A DNA stretch of 64,000 nt. Source: Paeniglutamicibacter sulfureus (GTDB lineage: Bacteria; Actinomycetota; Actinomycetes; Actinomycetales; Micrococcaceae). The notes beneath the pieces are model-generated. The model was not told the DNA's origin and did not search any database. It worked only from the letters and a program-made list of their open reading frames with translations. Position 1 is the first letter of the stretch, and each line of letters opens with the position of its first letter. A program made the position numbers and the translations under genes. Below are positions 1 to 8,720 of this stretch, piece after piece. The stretch spans positions 1,796,149 to 1,860,148 of the forward strand of contig NZ_JAULBL010000002.1 of the NCBI RefSeq assembly GCF_030512175.1, written 5' to 3'.

Positions 1-629
1 TGTACGGCCTGGGCGATCCAGCGGAAGTCCTCGCTCTGCATCCGGGTGGCGGTGTCGTTCAGCGAGGCCAGCAGGTCCCTGCCCAGGCTGGTTTCCGAGA
101 CGATGCGCCGCATCTCCTCGGACGTCGGGGCCGGGGACTCCAGGGCTGCCGCATCCATGGCGCGCAGGATGCTGTGCCCCGCACGCAGGCTGCCGGAGAG
201 CAGTTGCAGGGTATCCACCAATTGCTCGCCGAATCCGTGGCGGCACTTGGCGGTGCGACGCTGCAGGTACAGGTGCCCTACCGCCGGGACCAGCAGGAAA
301 AAGAGCACGCCTAGGCCGGGCCCGGCCAGCAGCATGCCCAGCACCATGGCGACGAGCGCGGCGGAGGCCATGAGCACCAGGAACTCGCTCTGGCGCAAAC
401 GCAGCCCGGCGCTTTCCAGCGCCTCGCTGCTGAAGAACCGCAGCTTACGCCGGGCGAGCAGGGTTTCGAGGAATCCGGTGGTTCCGCCGGCAAGCCGGGA
501 AAGCCCGGTGGTGGGCGAGACGTCCACGGGGGCGCGGCGATCCACGGCAACCCGTGCCGGCCGAAAGACGATACCCAGTGCCAGGCCCAGGGCCAGCAGC
601 ACGAAGGCCAATCCAATCATGAGTTCCAT
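1..629 (-). CDS. tadB: Tad pilus inner-membrane platform protein TadB-like (partial, C-terminus outside window)
   Basis: This is a type II secretion F-domain protein, the membrane platform on which the TadA motor assembles Flp pili. I translated it from the ATG at 629, which has AGGAGGG about 5 nt upstream. The visible 209 residues begin with a membrane segment (MELMIGLAFVLLALGL). Two further hydrophobic stretches around residues 85-125 follow, then the cytoplasmic F domain with the typical LQLLSGSLRAGHSILRAMDA region. The stop lies beyond position 1. It starts 9 nt after the tadA stop and so belongs to the Tad operon. TadB is preferred over TadC because it directly follows tadA, but the two are paralogues and a second copy may follow outside the window. 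Confidence 0.85.
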   Translation of the reverse strand, partial: MELMIGLAFVLLALGLALGIVFRPARVAVDRRAPVDVSPTTGLSRLAGGTTGFLETLLARRKLRFFSSEALESAGLRLRQSEFLVLMASAALVAMVLGMLLAGPGLGVLFFLLVPAVGHLYLQRRTAKCRHGFGEQLVDTLQLLSGSLRAGHSILRAMDAAALESPAPTSEEMRRIVSETSLGRDLLASLNDTATRMQSEDFRWIAQAV

Positions 630-638
630 CTCGCCCTC

Positions 639-2165
639 CTAGGCGTTGGCGACGGCGTGTTGCCGGCCGGCAAAGACGGCGGGCGAAACCTGGATGCCCA
701 TGTCCTGGAACCTGTCCATGAACGTGGGCCGGATGCCGGTGGGGATCGGCGTGCCGCGGAAGCGCCCGTCATCGTCAACGCCGGCGGCGAAGTCGAACAC
801 GAAGGCATCCTGCAGGGTGACGATCTCTCCCTCCATGCCCTGGACCTCGGTCACGTGCGTGATGCGCCGCGTGCCGTCGCGCAGCCGGGAGATCTGGATG
901 ATCAGGTGCACGGCGGAGGCGATCTGTTCGCGGATGGCGCGCAGCGGAAGGTCCATGCCTGCCATCAGGACCAGGGTTTCCAGTCGGGCGATGGCGTCGC
1001 GGGGCGAGTTCGAGTGCACCGTGGAGAGCGAGCCGTCGTGGCCGGTGTTCATGGCCTGGAGCATGTCCAGGGATTCGCCGCCGCGGACCTCGCCCACCAC
1101 GATCCGGTCCGGGCGCATGCGCAGGGAGTTGCGCAGCAGTTCGCGGATGGTCACTTCGCCTTTTCCTTCCGTGTTGGGCGGGCGGCTTTCCAGGCGCACC
1201 ACGTGGTCCTGCTGGATCTGGAGTTCGACGGCATCCTCGATGGTGACAATGCGATCGGTGTCTGGCAGGAAGGAGGACAGCACGTTGAGCAGCGTGGTCT
1301 TGCCCGTGCCGGTGCCTCCGGAGACGATGATGTTCAGTTTCGCCTTGACGCAGGCATTGAGCAGTTCCGCCATCGCCGGGGTCAGCGTCCCGAAGCGGAT
1401 CAGGTCCTGCACCGTCAGCGGGATCTTGCTGAACTTTCGGATGGTCAGGGAGGAACCGCCCACCGCCAGCGGCGGAATGATCGCGTTGACGCGCGACCCG
1501 TCCTCCAGGCGGGCATCGACCAGCGGGGAGGACTCGTCGATGCGGCGGCCCACCTTGGCCACGATGCGCTCGATCACCTTGCGCAGGTGCTCCTCTGAGC
1601 TGAAGCGCGAGTCGCTGAGGACCAGCTTGCCCTTGCGCTCCACGTAGATCCTGTCCATGCGGTTGACCATGATCTCGGTGACGTCCTCGTCCTCCAGGTA
1701 CTGCTGCAGCGGACCGTAGCCCAGCACGTCGTTGGCCACGTCGTTGATCAGGCGTGAGCGTTCGGCGGGGGAGAGCGGGACCTTCTCGGCGTCGATGACC
1801 TGGACCAGTTCCTCGCGGGCGCTGGCGCGCAGGTCCTCCTCGGTCAGGGTGGAATCGTTGAAGCGGCTTCCCATGCGTTCGAACAGTGCCTTGGCGGCAC
1901 GCTGCTTCAGTCCTGCATAGGCATCCACCGGGTGGGAGATCGAGGCCTTCGCGCTCGCCGAACCCGCGGCCGGTGCCTGCACGGCCGGCTTGTAGATGTC
2001 AGCGGGCGCGGCCGGGTGCAGGACCGTCTTGGCTGCGGGCATGGGGACGGAAGCCGCCTTGGACACGGCGGTGTCCAGGCGTTGGGTTGCCGTCTGGCGG
2101 GCGCCGGCGGCACGGTTCAAGGGCGCAGCGTTCTCCGCGGCGCTGAGTCGCTCGGAGAGTTTCAT
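639..2165 (-). CDS. tadA: Tad/Flp pilus assembly ATPase TadA (CpaF family)
   Basis: Hexameric secretion ATPase that powers Flp pilus assembly, 508 residues. The first ~100 residues are Ala/Pro-rich and probably disordered. The CpaF core follows, with Walker A GGTGTGKTT near residue 285, an Asp/His-box region and the GEVRGGE motif near 355, and MNTGHDGSLSTVHSNSP near 370-387. All catalytic motifs look intact. The start is the ATG at 2165, which overlaps the tadZ stop as ATGA. The longer reading frame upstream runs through tadZ in another frame and is not used. The 4-nt overlap implies translational coupling to tadZ. Confidence 0.95.
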   Translation of the reverse strand: MKLSERLSAAENAAPLNRAAGARQTATQRLDTAVSKAASVPMPAAKTVLHPAAPADIYKPAVQAPAAGSASAKASISHPVDAYAGLKQRAAKALFERMGSRFNDSTLTEEDLRASAREELVQVIDAEKVPLSPAERSRLINDVANDVLGYGPLQQYLEDEDVTEIMVNRMDRIYVERKGKLVLSDSRFSSEEHLRKVIERIVAKVGRRIDESSPLVDARLEDGSRVNAIIPPLAVGGSSLTIRKFSKIPLTVQDLIRFGTLTPAMAELLNACVKAKLNIIVSGGTGTGKTTLLNVLSSFLPDTDRIVTIEDAVELQIQQDHVVRLESRPPNTEGKGEVTIRELLRNSLRMRPDRIVVGEVRGGESLDMLQAMNTGHDGSLSTVHSNSPRDAIARLETLVLMAGMDLPLRAIREQIASAVHLIIQISRLRDGTRRITHVTEVQGMEGEIVTLQDAFVFDFAAGVDDDGRFRGTPIPTGIRPTFMDRFQDMGIQVSPAVFAGRQHAVANA

Positions 2166-3361
2166 CGCACGACCACCCGTCGGTGGAGCTTGCGGGCGGG
2201 TTGGGCCCGCCATTGCGGATCGAAGCGCCGGGCCAGGTGGGCGAATCCCTTGACCGCGCGGTCGGGCTTGGAATCCTGGAGCACCGGGATGCCGCGGTTC
2301 GTGGAGAATGCCACGGTCCGCGAGCGGGGGATGCTCACATCCACCGGGGCGCCGATCCAGGTCTCGATGTCGCCGATGGTCAGCCCCGTCTTGGGGTCGG
2401 CCATGTTCAGCACCACGTGGCGGGTTTCCGGGAGGATATCGAGCTTCTTGAGCACATCCAGCCCGGTGCGCAGTCCGCGCACGCTGGGCACGTCCATGCC
2501 GCTGACCCACACGGCGTCGGTGCAGCGTTCCATGGCGGTGAGGGCGAGCTCGGTGAGGCCGGGGGCGCTGTCCACGATGACGTACTGGAATTCCCCTGCC
2601 AGCTGGTCGAGCAGGCGCTCGATGTGCTCACTGGTGACGTGGTCGGCGTCGGCGGGGTTCTTCGAAGCGCACAGCGCGTAGAGCCCGGCGGGGTGGACGG
2701 TCAGGAAGGCCTTGAGGACCAGGGTGTCCTGGCTCGCCGAGAAGGAAACGGCGTCCATCACGGTGTGCTCGGGATCCAGCGACAGCGCGGAGGCGACGTC
2801 CCCGAATTGCAGGTCCAGGTCGACAATGACAACGCCCATGGGCGCGATCTTGCCCAGGCCCACGGCAAGGTTGGTGGCCACGGTGGTCTTGCCCACGCCC
2901 CCCTTGGGGGAGAACACGCCAATCACCTGGCCCTTTTTCTCCTGCGGTTCGGCGCTCGCCGGCTGGTGGTGGCGGCTGCGTGCCGAGTGCGCCTGGCAGG
3001 CGCGGTCCAGCACGGATGCGACCTGGGCGATGTCCGCCGAGGGCCCCAGGACGTCGCGGATGCCGGCGCGCATGGCCTGGACCACGAGTTCGGGGTCGTA
3101 CTCGGCGGCGAGGACGACGCTGATTTCCGGGCACTGGACATCGAAGACGGTGGCCAGGCGGAGGGCCTCCTCGACGGGGATGCCGGGACCCAGGATCAGC
3201 ACCTCGGGGGCCTGCTCCAGGGAGTCCAGCAATTGCCGGGGGTCGGTGGGCACGCTGGTGGTCAGGAAGGAGCGCACCTCACCGTGCAGGCCGCCTTCGA
3301 CGGCGGCGCGGACGAGCTGGTCAAACTGGGCATCCGGGGAGATCAGGACGAAACGGCTCAC
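2162..3361 (-). CDS. tadZ: Tad pilus assembly protein TadZ/CpaE (MinD-like ATPase)
   Basis: A 399-residue protein with an N-terminal receiver-like domain (residues 1-120, atypical and probably not phosphorylated) and a C-terminal SIMIBI/ParA-type ATPase. The deviant Walker A is PKGGVGKTT near residue 151, and a LIVDLDLQFGD-like segment follows. In other bacteria TadZ/CpaE places the Tad machine at a cell pole. The start is a GTG at 3361 that overlaps the upstream rcpC stop as GTGA. The end overlaps tadA by 4 nt. The family assignment is firm; the polar role is inferred from homologues. Confidence 0.92.
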   Translation of the reverse strand: MSRFVLISPDAQFDQLVRAAVEGGLHGEVRSFLTTSVPTDPRQLLDSLEQAPEVLILGPGIPVEEALRLATVFDVQCPEISVVLAAEYDPELVVQAMRAGIRDVLGPSADIAQVASVLDRACQAHSARSRHHQPASAEPQEKKGQVIGVFSPKGGVGKTTVATNLAVGLGKIAPMGVVIVDLDLQFGDVASALSLDPEHTVMDAVSFSASQDTLVLKAFLTVHPAGLYALCASKNPADADHVTSEHIERLLDQLAGEFQYVIVDSAPGLTELALTAMERCTDAVWVSGMDVPSVRGLRTGLDVLKKLDILPETRHVVLNMADPKTGLTIGDIETWIGAPVDVSIPRSRTVAFSTNRGIPVLQDSKPDRAVKGFAHLARRFDPQWRAQPARKLHRRVVVR

Positions 3362-4095
3362 GGGTACACCTCCGATAGGCGAACTGGCTGGGGACGGGAT
3401 TCCTGTTTGGCATCCTTGGGTTCGTTGGTCAGCCAGATCCGGCCGAATTCGGCGGAGTGGATGAGCTTCGAGGCGTCGCGGTCATTGACCGCGACGGTGA
3501 CGAGCATGGTGCCCGCGGGCATGGCCTGGGCGCCTTCGGCCGGTTCCACGGCGGCATCGGCGCGTTGGAGCCGGGTGACGAGCATCTTGTGGAAGACCCG
3601 GCCGGTGGCCGGGGAACCTGCATCGTCCTTGATCGCTCCCTTGTCGAAGGAGGCGAAGACCCCGACGGTGCTTCCGGCGGTGATGTTGCCGCCGACCATC
3701 CGCTGCGGCTCCAGGGCGAAGCTGACTTCCTGCAGGCCCTTGGGCACCGCGACGGTGCCGGGGACCTGTAGCGAGGCCGGATCGACGAGCCGGCTGGAGA
3801 GCAGCACCTCGCCGGGTGCCAGATCCGCGACCGTCACCTGGCCGGCGACTTCGTCCAGGGCGGCCATCGCCCCGGCGGGCACGGTGCCCGCGGGCCTGGC
3901 TTCGAGGGCCACGGATTCGCCAAGGTCGGCGACGGACGTTCCCTCGGGAACTGCCTGGCGAAGGACCAAGACGTTGGTGGGCATCAGTGCCGCCATGGCG
4001 CGCGCGTCGGCGTTTGCCGCGTAGGAGTAGACAAGGACGGCGCCGAGCAGCGCGAGGACGGCGGCGGCAACACCGCCCAAGAGTCGGGATTTCAA
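3358..4095 (-). CDS. CpaB/RcpC-like SAF-domain Flp pilus assembly protein
   Basis: A 245-residue envelope protein with one N-terminal membrane anchor (residues 5-27, LLGGVAAAVLALLGAVLVYSY). A SAF/CpaB domain follows, starting LVLRQAVPEGTSVADL and continuing through LAPGEVLLSSRLVDP. RcpC/CpaB proteins are thought to gate or stabilise the Tad secretin in diderm bacteria. A monoderm has no secretin, so here a cell-wall or assembly role is more likely (inference). It sits between the tadG-like gene (9 nt upstream) and tadZ (4-nt overlap). Confidence 0.85.
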   Translation of the reverse strand: MKSRLLGGVAAAVLALLGAVLVYSYAANADARAMAALMPTNVLVLRQAVPEGTSVADLGESVALEARPAGTVPAGAMAALDEVAGQVTVADLAPGEVLLSSRLVDPASLQVPGTVAVPKGLQEVSFALEPQRMVGGNITAGSTVGVFASFDKGAIKDDAGSPATGRVFHKMLVTRLQRADAAVEPAEGAQAMPAGTMLVTVAVNDRDASKLIHSAEFGRIWLTNEPKDAKQESRPQPVRLSEVYP

Positions 4096-4104
4096 GAAAA
4101 GCTC

Positions 4105-5133
4105 CTAGTGGGTCATTCGGACGACGGTGGCACCATATTTGTTGACAGGTCCCAGGATGTGCCCCTCGTCGAGGGACACGTAGCGGACGAACTTGCCGAT
4201 GATGCCGCGGCAGTCCCCTGTGCATGCCTGGGAACCGGCGTAGGCGGTGGTGTTGCGGAATACGGAGGGCAGCGAGGACCCACCGGTGAACTTCCAGCCG
4301 GCGACCTCGAAGGCAGCGAAGGTGGAAATCTTGTAGATGGCCCCGGAGCCGGTTCCGATGGCGAGGTTGAAGACCGGAAGCAGAACCGTGGGACGGCCGC
4401 CGGCAGTGATCTCGGCGGCCCAGCGGTTCAGGACAGCGTTGCAGTTGGGCGGTTCGCTGTTGCCAGGGGCGCTGCCGCCTTCCTGGACCAGCAGGTCGAT
4501 GTAGCCGCCGCACTGTCCGGGGATCTGCGACAGCCAGCCGAAGCCGCCGGGGACCGGTGCCCCCGCGGGTCCGTAGTTGCAGCCCGGGTTGGCGTAGGAC
4601 CCGCCGTGCAGCCCCAGGCGCTGGAGTCCGCCGTCGACGTGGCCTTCGACCTGGCAGACGGAGAATGCCGCAGGGAAAACGGTGGGACCGGCCACCGGGC
4701 TGCCCCATTGGGCTCCGGCACTGGCGCCGACTTCTGCCGAGTCAAAGCCCAGGATGCGGGCGAAGGACAGCGAGACCTTGTTGGCCTCGCCGCCTGCCTG
4801 TTGGGCTCCTGTGGTCACGGTGACAGTGCCCGCGCTCTTGTTCAGCTGGACGGACTGGATGTTGCTGAGCCCGTCGTTGGCGTTGGATTTCGCGTAGTTT
4901 GCAGCCAGCGGAGAGGCGGTGGCGCAGTTGGCGCTGGCCAGGCTACGGGCGCATTCCTGTGCAACGGCAAGCGCCGCGGCATCCGCGCCGTTTTGCAGCT
5001 GGGCCTTTTCCGCATAGAGCATTCCGACGTCCACCACGAGGGCGGTGAAGCCGAGCAGAACGACCAGCAGCAGGGCGGTCATGACGCTCACCGTTCCGCG
5101 TTCGGAATCCGGGGATTTCCTTAGCCTCCGCAT
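4105..5133 (-). CDS. TadG-like pilus-associated protein
   Basis: A 342-residue TadG/TadE-class protein. A short basic N-terminus (MRRLRKSPDSERGTVSV) precedes one hydrophobic segment (residues 17-40, TALLLVVLLGFTALVVDVG). The family signature follows: MLYAEKAQLQNGADAAALA, the Flp-like start of a Tad-goT domain. The remaining ~270 residues are extracellular and contain at least eight Cys (for example VCQVEG, NPGCNYG, GQCGGY, QACTGDC), which suggests disulfides. It overlaps tadE by 13 nt. Minor pilin or adhesin function is inferred from the family. Confidence 0.85.
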   Translation of the reverse strand: MRRLRKSPDSERGTVSVMTALLLVVLLGFTALVVDVGMLYAEKAQLQNGADAAALAVAQECARSLASANCATASPLAANYAKSNANDGLSNIQSVQLNKSAGTVTVTTGAQQAGGEANKVSLSFARILGFDSAEVGASAGAQWGSPVAGPTVFPAAFSVCQVEGHVDGGLQRLGLHGGSYANPGCNYGPAGAPVPGGFGWLSQIPGQCGGYIDLLVQEGGSAPGNSEPPNCNAVLNRWAAEITAGGRPTVLLPVFNLAIGTGSGAIYKISTFAAFEVAGWKFTGGSSLPSVFRNTTAYAGSQACTGDCRGIIGKFVRYVSLDEGHILGPVNKYGATVVRMTH

Positions 5134-5495
5134 CGCATGACCCCCTTGCCGGTGAGCGTGATGGGGGAGACGATGCCGGTGATCGTCGACAGGGGGTAGG
5201 TGATGGTGACGCTGGCCTGGGTGCCGGGCGTGCAGGCTGCGGGGGAGATGGCCACGTTTCCATCGGTGATCGAGGAAAACAGGGAGGTGGCGGCCATCTT
5301 GGTGGCCGAGCGCGCCTTGGCCGGATCATTGGAGATGGCCATGACCCGGACGCCCTCGCGGGCGGCCTGGGTCAGAGTGAGTTGGGCGTTGTAGGCATGC
5401 CCGAACTCGATGATGCCCATGACCAGCATGACCAGGACGGGAAGGACAATGGCGAATTCAACGGCAGCGGAACCGCGTTCGTTCTGCTGTGTCAT
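5121..5495 (-). CDS. TadE-like pseudopilin
   Basis: A 124-residue TadE-family protein. RGSAAVEFAIVLPVLVMLVMGIIEFG is the family's N-terminal TadE motif followed by a single membrane helix. The ensuing YNAQLTLTQAAREGVRVMA segment is also conserved. The prepilin peptidase is not in the window. It overlaps the TadG-like gene, so the two are probably translated together. It is separated from the flp pilin gene by a strong hairpin at 5534-5565. Confidence 0.9.
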   Translation of the reverse strand: MTQQNERGSAAVEFAIVLPVLVMLVMGIIEFGHAYNAQLTLTQAAREGVRVMAISNDPAKARSATKMAATSLFSSITDGNVAISPAACTPGTQASVTITYPLSTITGIVSPITLTGKGVMRCGG

Positions 5496-5533
5496 GGCCT
5501 GGGCCTTCCGGGTTTGGGTGGATGAAACATGCT

Positions 5534-5565
5534 GTGGTGGCGGGGCGAAGACGCCCCGCCACCAC
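5534..5565 (-). terminator. Hairpin between flp and tadE (attenuator/partial terminator)
   Basis: A perfect 14-bp GC-rich stem with an AAGA loop lies between the flp stop (5593) and the tadE start (5495). There is no clear U-tract on the minus strand, so it may act as a partial terminator or as an mRNA-stabilising 3' end. Either would give much more pilin than machinery. Confidence 0.6.
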
Positions 5566-5592
5566 GGAGCTTTTGTCGGGGTGAATCTAGAC

Positions 5593-5802
5593 CTACGGGG
5601 TGACCTTGCCGAGCTCGGTGTTGACTTTCACGAATACGGAATTCAATTCCGGTCCCAAGAGCATGAGGGTAGCGATGATGGCGACGGCGATGACGCCGAC
5701 CATGATGCCGTACTCAACGGCGGTGGCGCCGGTTTCGTCGCGCTGGAGGCGGTTCTTGATGCGGAAGCCGAGGGTCTGGAGGGTGGCGTAAACGTGCAGC
5801 AT
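5593..5802 (-). CDS. flp: Flp-family type IVb major pilin
   Basis: A 69-residue Flp pilin. The mature region holds the signature DETGATAVEYGIMVGVIAVA, with the Glu and Tyr expected near the processing site, followed by one hydrophobic helix and a short tail (SVFVKVNTELGKVTP). The start at 5802 (MLHVYATLQTL) is preferred over the upstream ATG at 5892 because it has AGGAG 7 nt upstream and gives the family's usual length. It is the first gene of the Tad operon, and its own promoter should lie in 5803-6000. Confidence 0.9.
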   Translation of the reverse strand: MLHVYATLQTLGFRIKNRLQRDETGATAVEYGIMVGVIAVAIIATLMLLGPELNSVFVKVNTELGKVTP

Positions 5803-6350
5803 GGGGGAGCTCCTGAAATGAAGTGGTGTGTGGTTTGCGGGGTGCTCGGGACTTGCCTGGTGCACCGCGCTGAAAAAAACATAGCAAGGCATTTGGGGGT
5901 TAGGACGGGTCCTGTGGCTTTCCTCGGGGAAGCTTGTACCAACCCTTGGGAAGCTGCGTTTTTCCTGCGTCTAACCTGAACCAAACCGGCGTTTAGGCCA
6001 AAACATGGGGATGCGCGAGGGGGAAGTTTTGGGCCGACGGGGAACTGCGCCGAAACCCACGACCTTTATGGTTCAACCAGCGACAATGTTGGGTGCCGTG
6101 AGTCGGTTTTTCCATATGACTACTTGGCTCCGGGAGGATCCGACACCCACGGGTGGTGGCGCATCCACCAGCGCCGGCGGAGGATTCCCAACGAGGCTTG
6201 GCGGCTGGCAAAGTTTGGAGCGGGCATGATGCCGAGGCCACCGGCCAGCCCCTCACAGCAAAGGCACAGGCAGGTGCTATGTGGGAGGCTAGAACTCCCG
6301 CCCTAGACTGTGCCCATGAGCGTCGAAGACGCAGACTTGGGGTCGATCAC
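5803..6350. other. Intergenic region upstream of the Tad operon
   Basis: About 550 bases without a supported gene. Short frames on both strands show no family features. It should hold the flp promoter (minus strand) and the 5' region of the M28 peptidase remnant. No confident operator or RNA was seen. Confidence 0.5.
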
Positions 6351-6834
6351 ATGCGACGTGCAGAATCCGTTCCACAGCGTTTCCACAACCATCCTCATCA
6401 CCGCACCCGGCTGTGGTCCGTTGCGTTGTGCGTGGCACTGGCCGGCGGCGTTGCCGCATGTTCGAGCGAGCCTCGGCCGCCTGTGACGGTGGAGGCCCCG
6501 CCTGACCCTTCTTTCGTGCAGGAAGTGGTGGAACCCAGTGCGCTGATCCGGCACCTGGAGGCGTTCCAGGATGCGGCGGACGCGAATGGCGGCAACCGGG
6601 CCGACGCCACCGGGGGCTACGAGGCCTCGGCGGCGTACGTCGAGGAGCAGTTGCGTGCGGCGGGGTACGAGCCGCGGCGCCAGGAGTTCAGCTACGGCCT
6701 GCGACACCATCGACAACGTCGACATGGCCGTGCTGGAGCAGATGACCGAAACGCTCATGGGCGCGACGGTTTCGCTCGGCGGCATCGAGGACGGCCTGGC
6801 CAAGGGTGCGGCAACGCAGGAGGGCGCCGGCTGA
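6351..6834 (+). pseudogene. Internally deleted M28-family peptidase lipoprotein
   Basis: Frame one (from ATG 6351) encodes a lipoprotein signal (WSVALCVALAGGVAAC, lipobox VAAC) followed by the N-terminal region of an M28 aminopeptidase (LEAFQDAADANGGNRA, then YVEEQLRAAGYEPRRQEFSYG). At about 6690-6699 the similarity jumps to another frame carrying the family's C-terminus (ACDTIDNVDMAVLEQMTETL). In intact relatives several hundred residues, including the PA insert and most zinc ligands, lie between these parts. The gene therefore has a large internal deletion that also breaks the frame. It cannot make an active peptidase. Confidence 0.8.
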
Positions 6835-7067
6835 GTCGCCGCGAAGCCTCATCCGAGGGAAGGTGTTCCACTTCCAAGGTAATGAGACATCGCAGAGTTA
6901 GGCGGCTGCTTCTTCGCCCTGCGAAAAAGTAGTCGACATGCTGACTCCCTCTATGGAGCGGATGATGAGTGCCACGCCCCTTCACCGTCGCGCCCTCGCT
7001 TGGTTCTGTCTGTCATACCGATACCGGACATGCCGATGGCCGGGAACGAATGGGCACCGCGCACCGG
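6835..7067. other. Degenerate intergenic DNA with a possible IS-end fragment
   Basis: No gene is supported. The 18-mer GGTGTTCCACTTCCAAGG at 6862-6879 also occurs at 15793-15810, which suggests a shared mobile-element end. Otherwise nothing was recognised. Confidence 0.35.
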
Positions 7068-7133
7068 CCGTAAACGCAAGGTAGGGCAGGTTGCCAATCA
7101 TCCCTGGCAACCTGCCCTACCTTGCGTTTACGG
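7068..7133 (-). terminator. Very long perfect hairpin downstream of abgT
   Basis: The inverted repeat at 7068-7096 and 7105-7133 forms a perfect 29-bp stem with an 8-base loop. It begins 16 nt after the abgT stop. No U-tract follows on the minus strand. It is probably a terminator or RNA 3'-end stabiliser, and it is unusually long for a simple intrinsic terminator. Confidence 0.65.
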
Positions 7134-7148
7134 TGAAAACAAGGAACG

Positions 7149-8720
7149 TCAGTCGACCATGATGTCCATGCCCGGTCCGGTGCCAGTGCCGGTGACGAAG
7201 AATAGTGTTAATACCAATACCCACAGGACCCAGAAGACCGCGGTGAACGGCAGCATGCGGGCAATGATGGAACCGATGCCGGCCTCTGGTTCGTACTTGC
7301 GCAGGAAACCGAGGATGACAACCAAGTACGGGTTCAACGGGGTCAGTGCCTGTGTGGCCGAATCCCCCACGCGGAAGGCCGCTTGGACAAACCCGGCCTC
7401 GTAGCCAATGAGGGCAAACATCGGGATGAACACCGCGGCAATCAGCGTCCACAGGGACGACCCCGAGGAAATCAAGAGATTGAGGATCGAGACGGCCGCA
7501 ATGAACGCAATGATCGCCCCGTAGCTGGTGAAGTTCACGTCCTTGAGCGTTTGTGCGCCGTTGACAGCCACCCAGGACGCCAGGCCGGACCAGGTGAACA
7601 GGGCCAGGAATTGGGCCAGGATAAAGGCGACCACAATGAAAGACACCGCGTCTTTTACTGCCTGTCCCATCATCTCCACGACCGACTGGATATTGGTTAC
7701 CAGACGCAGGCGGGCGCCATAGACAATGGCCGGAGCCAGCAAGACGCAAAAAACGATGAAGATGACTGAGCTCAGCAACGGGGACTTGGGCAGGAACCCG
7801 CCGGCTTCATTGCGCAACGGGGCGCCGGCCGGAAGTGCCAGCGCCAGGAACAGGCCGACAACCACCAGCAGGGCAAGCCCTGCCCAGCGCAGGGCTGACT
7901 TTTCCGCGGCGGTGACATCCGGGCTGGCTTCTTCCGCAGCCGCGGCATTGACACCGACACCGGTACGGTTCAGTCGCGGCTCAAGCACCTTGTCGATGAC
8001 CAGGCCGCCGGCCACCGTGAGCACGCCAGCCAACACGATGTTCAGGAACAAGTTTGAAACGGCCGTCACGGGCAGCACCAGGCCGGACACCGGGGCGGCA
8101 GCGGCATTGGAAATGCCGGCCAGCAAGGCATCGGTGGAAGTGATGAACGGGGTGCAGCTAAATGCGGCAATGCCAACTGCGTAGGAGCCGAGCAGGCCCG
8201 CAACCGGGTTGCGGCCCGCGGCACGGAACACCAGCGCGGCGATCGGCGGGATCACCAGGATCGAGGCGTCGGACATGATGTGCGCGCACAACGCCACCAA
8301 AGCTATGACGTAGGGCAGCGCCCACCCCGGGGCGCGGCCCAGGGTTGACTTCACCAACACCAGCAGCAGGCCAGTGCGTTCGGCAACGCCAACTGCCAGT
8401 AACAGGGTGACCACCACGCCAAGGGGCGGGAACCCGATGAAGTTCTCAACCGCGGTGGTCATCAGCCAGGTGATGCCTTCGCCGGTGAACAGCCCCTTGA
8501 TGAGCGTCGGTGCCTCGGCGCCGGGCAGCGTGGTGCTCACGTTGAACCAGGACACCACCGTGGAAATGAGTCCGACGGCCAGGAAGAGGTACAGGAAGAG
8601 CGCGAAAGGCTCTGGCAGCTTGTTGCCTGCCCGCTCTATGCGGTCCAGGGTGGCGGCACCGAACTTCTTATTCTCCGTGACGGGCGCGGGTGCCTGTTTC
8701 TTGCGCATCAATGTGCTCAT
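7149..8720 (-). CDS. abgT: AbgT-family transporter (p-aminobenzoyl-glutamate type)
   Basis: A 523-residue polytopic protein of the AbgT family, with about a dozen hydrophobic segments. Characteristic parts are IERAGNKLPEPFALFLYLF near the N-terminus, HIMSDASILVIPPIAAL, SYAVGIAAFSCTPFITSTD and ALTPLNPYLVVILGFL near the C-terminus. Family members import p-aminobenzoyl-glutamate or export sulfonamides. The coupled amidohydrolase gene (4-nt overlap upstream) favours uptake of an amide- or peptide-like substrate here (inference). The exact substrate cannot be read from sequence. Confidence 0.9.
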   Translation of the reverse strand: MSTLMRKKQAPAPVTENKKFGAATLDRIERAGNKLPEPFALFLYLFLAVGLISTVVSWFNVSTTLPGAEAPTLIKGLFTGEGITWLMTTAVENFIGFPPLGVVVTLLLAVGVAERTGLLLVLVKSTLGRAPGWALPYVIALVALCAHIMSDASILVIPPIAALVFRAAGRNPVAGLLGSYAVGIAAFSCTPFITSTDALLAGISNAAAAPVSGLVLPVTAVSNLFLNIVLAGVLTVAGGLVIDKVLEPRLNRTGVGVNAAAAEEASPDVTAAEKSALRWAGLALLVVVGLFLALALPAGAPLRNEAGGFLPKSPLLSSVIFIVFCVLLAPAIVYGARLRLVTNIQSVVEMMGQAVKDAVSFIVVAFILAQFLALFTWSGLASWVAVNGAQTLKDVNFTSYGAIIAFIAAVSILNLLISSGSSLWTLIAAVFIPMFALIGYEAGFVQAAFRVGDSATQALTPLNPYLVVILGFLRKYEPEAGIGSIIARMLPFTAVFWVLWVLVLTLFFVTGTGTGPGMDIMVD

